Below, piece by piece: positions 62,534 to 64,000 of a stretch of 64,000 nucleotides of DNA. Each line of letters opens with the position of its first letter. The first letter of the stretch is position 1. The translations under genes and the position numbers were made by a program. The notes below the pieces were generated by a model, which saw only the letters and a program-made list of their open reading frames with translations, was not told the DNA's origin and ran no database searches. The stretch is from Desulfobacteraceae bacterium. GTDB lineage: Bacteria > Desulfobacterota > Desulfobacteria > Desulfobacterales > SURF-7. The stretch is taken from contig QZKS01000010.1 in assembly GCA_003599865.1 (NCBI GenBank), positions 1 to 64,000 on the forward strand, read 5' to 3'.

Positions 62534-62570
62534 GATGCCGGCAGGGAAGCAGTGCAAGGGGGCCTGATCA
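62534..62570 (+). pseudogene. Decayed fragment of the hgdB 3' end
   Basis: GATGCCGGCAGGGAAGC, then GTGCAAGGGG and CTGATCA match 55307-55342 of the second HgdB gene with about three differences (the motif CRQGSGARGLI). It lies between the small lipoprotein stop and the GNAT gene and cannot be coding on its own. Confidence 0.7.
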
Positions 62571-63098
62571 TATATCCTTGTGCAGTACAAAAACCGGCAT
62601 CTCCCGGTTGATGGCTTTGCTGAAGACCGGATCAGAAAATACAAAGCCCAGTTTTTTCAGCACCGCCATGCTGGCGGCATTTTCCGGATGGGTACAGGCA
62701 TAGATTTCACGGATATCCGTTATACAGAAACATTCGGCCAGCATGGCCCGTGCTGCTTCGGTCGCATATCCGCAGGACCATGAATCGCGACAGAACCGGT
62801 AACTCAGTTCGATTTTGCGTAAAAAACGGGATTCGTCAATACCGCACCAGCCGATATATTGATTGTTGTCCCGGCGATATACGGCCAGATTGCCCGTCTC
62901 TTGCTCATGCAGGCCGGCAATCCTGGCCTGATATTTTTCGCGTGCCACACTTTCGGTCCAGTGAAAAACACTCCCATCGCCGATATACTTCATCACTTCC
63001 GGATCAATGGTCATGGAATAGAATCTTGAAAAGTCAGAGATGGATTCCGGCTGGAGAATCAGACGGGACGTTTTAAGAGGCGTTCTAAAAATCATCAT
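62568..63098 (-). CDS. GNAT-family N-acetyltransferase (RimJ-like)
   Basis: 176 residues. The start TSRLILQPESISDFSRFYSM and the acetyl-CoA region SYRFCRDSWSCGYATEAARAMLAECF, in part, then ENAASMAVLKKLGF are typical of the RimJ/RimL subgroup. It transfers an acetyl group to a protein or small amine; the target is unknown. Its start overlaps the end of the UbiB-like gene by 14 bases. Confidence 0.9.
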   Translation of the reverse strand: MMIFRTPLKTSRLILQPESISDFSRFYSMTIDPEVMKYIGDGSVFHWTESVAREKYQARIAGLHEQETGNLAVYRRDNNQYIGWCGIDESRFLRKIELSYRFCRDSWSCGYATEAARAMLAECFCITDIREIYACTHPENAASMAVLKKLGFVFSDPVFSKAINREMPVFVLHKDI

Positions 63099-64000
63099 CC
63101 AGACCCGCCATTTCCATCATCTCACGAAACAGCACATCCGACTGCATCATGATATCCCGATAGCTGTCAAAATACAGAAACTGCTTCAGAAGAAGCGTAA
63201 ATTCACTGGGGAACCGTATTCCGTGCTTCTCTCCGATCCTTACCATCTGAAGCAGAAATTGGTCCGAATCACCGCGTGGCGGTATCGGACTTTCCAAAGC
63301 CATGATATCATTGCCGGTAAACCGGTCGTAGAGATTTCGCAGATCCTCCTCCAGCTGAAACCTGTCAACCTGCTCTCCGGTGAGACCGATCATGATCATG
63401 GATCCGGCCATTTTTCGAAAATCATTGCAAATCATGCCCTCGATCAGGGATTTCATTCCGGACCTTGTTTGATAGCTGATGCTGCCGACCACCCCGAAAT
63501 CAATAAAACCGACCCTTCCGTCATGAAGAAGCATCAGGTTTCCGGCATGCAGGTCTGCATGGAAAACAGGACATTTTGTAATGCTTTCAAACCATGTTTC
63601 AAAGGCAGCGCCGATGGATTGGGCCGGATTGTCCGCATTTTCCAGCAGCCTCTTCCGGTCGGTCAGCGGGATTCCATACAGCCGTTCCATGGTCAGAACC
63701 TTTTTGGTAGAAACATCGGGATATACCCTGGGAGCGACGACTCCCCGCTTTCCGGTCTGTTCCAGAAAGTCCGTAAACAATCTGATATTTTCCGCCTCCT
63801 GGATAAAATCGCATTCCGCCAGAACCGACTTCCGGATTTCCGATAGTATCCCGGTGATGGATGCATGTTTCAGGGTGGGAACAATCCATTCAAAAAGCTG
63901 GGCTGCGGTTTGCAGAAAAACCAGATCCGTCACCAGAATCTCTTCCACTCCCGGCCTCTGGATTTTAATCACCACATCTTCCCCGGTTTTCAGCCTGGCC
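63085..64000 (-). CDS. UbiB/ABC1 (AarF)-family kinase, C-terminal part
   Basis: The frame is open to the window edge, so the N-terminus is missing. The 305 residues present include the Lys strand TGEDVVIKIQRPGVEE, the Glu site AECDFIQEAENIRLF, the loop FHADLHAGNLMLL, and FIDFGVVG in place of the DFG motif. UbiB proteins act as atypical kinases or ATPases in quinone lipid metabolism. A Gly-Asn context in HAGN differs from the usual HPGN. Confidence 0.92.
   Translation of the reverse strand, partial: ARLKTGEDVVIKIQRPGVEEILVTDLVFLQTAAQLFEWIVPTLKHASITGILSEIRKSVLAECDFIQEAENIRLFTDFLEQTGKRGVVAPRVYPDVSTKKVLTMERLYGIPLTDRKRLLENADNPAQSIGAAFETWFESITKCPVFHADLHAGNLMLLHDGRVGFIDFGVVGSISYQTRSGMKSLIEGMICNDFRKMAGSMIMIGLTGEQVDRFQLEEDLRNLYDRFTGNDIMALESPIPPRGDSDQFLLQMVRIGEKHGIRFPSEFTLLLKQFLYFDSYRDIMMQSDVLFREMMEMAGLDDDF

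Overview
The window looks like a chromosome segment from a strictly anaerobic, probably sulfate-reducing member of the Desulfobacterota (Desulfobacteraceae-like). The reasons are a large HdrABC/MvhD electron-transfer locus joined to methylene-tetrahydrofolate reductase genes, two genes with in-frame TGA codons that fit selenocysteine, CCG-type and DUF3786-type iron-sulfur proteins, a 2-hydroxyacyl-CoA dehydratase-family pair, and many metalloid and redox export genes. This assignment is inference; no rRNA or ribosomal gene is present to confirm it. I saw no tRNA, rRNA or CRISPR array.

Layout. 1-4.4 kb: the tail of a YeeE/YedE-type transporter, a predicted selenoprotein of the C_GCAxxG_C_C family, a methyltransferase, an SLC13-type permease and a small membrane protein. 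4.5-20.2 kb: one long minus-strand locus. Read in transcription order it encodes a glutamine-amidotransferase/GXGXG protein, HdrC, HdrB, a double-length HdrA with a GltD-like insertion, a Sec-containing MvhD, a MetV-like zinc/Fe-S protein, a second MvhD-like protein, MetF, two ferredoxin-FMN glutamate-synthase-like proteins and an amidotransferase-like protein with no nucleophile. A sigma70-like promoter and a terminator hairpin precede the first gene, which suggests attenuation. 20.3-22.5 kb: an arsR-arsC-acr3 arsenic operon. 22.6-26.7 kb: an intergenic repeat followed by a small gene, a dual-domain KaiC-like ATPase and a GGDEF-EAL protein, which appears acquired.

27-38.5 kb: a CCG-domain Fe-S protein converges on a long minus-strand island: ArsR, DUF318/ArsP-type permease, mini-thioredoxin, DGC-domain protein, TolC/MFP/RND efflux system, thioredoxin lipoprotein, CcdA, rhodanese and MauE/DoxX. 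It reads as metalloid or thiol export coupled to extracytoplasmic thiol redox. 38.7-49 kb: methyltransferase, short asparaginase-like protein, hybrid histidine kinase, small zinc-ribbon protein, SulP transporter, VOC protein, dihydrouridine synthase and metallophosphoesterase lipoprotein.

49.3-64 kb: a four-RCK_C SLC13 permease, a DUF3786 Fe-S protein, marR plus two HgdB-family genes, then a roughly 7 kb block (Tat lipoprotein, unknown protein, HEAT-repeat protein, PQQ-type sugar dehydrogenase, GDSL hydrolase, small lipoprotein). This block is bordered by decayed duplicate pieces of the hgdB 3' end and of a GNAT gene, which suggests insertion between those two genes. The window ends in GNAT and a truncated UbiB-family kinase gene.

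The best candidates for something under-described are the combined MetVF-HdrABC-MvhD-glutamate-synthase-like locus, the two selenoproteins with visible SECIS-like hairpins, the ArsR/permease/RND/thiol-redox island, and the 55.5-62.5 kb inserted block.
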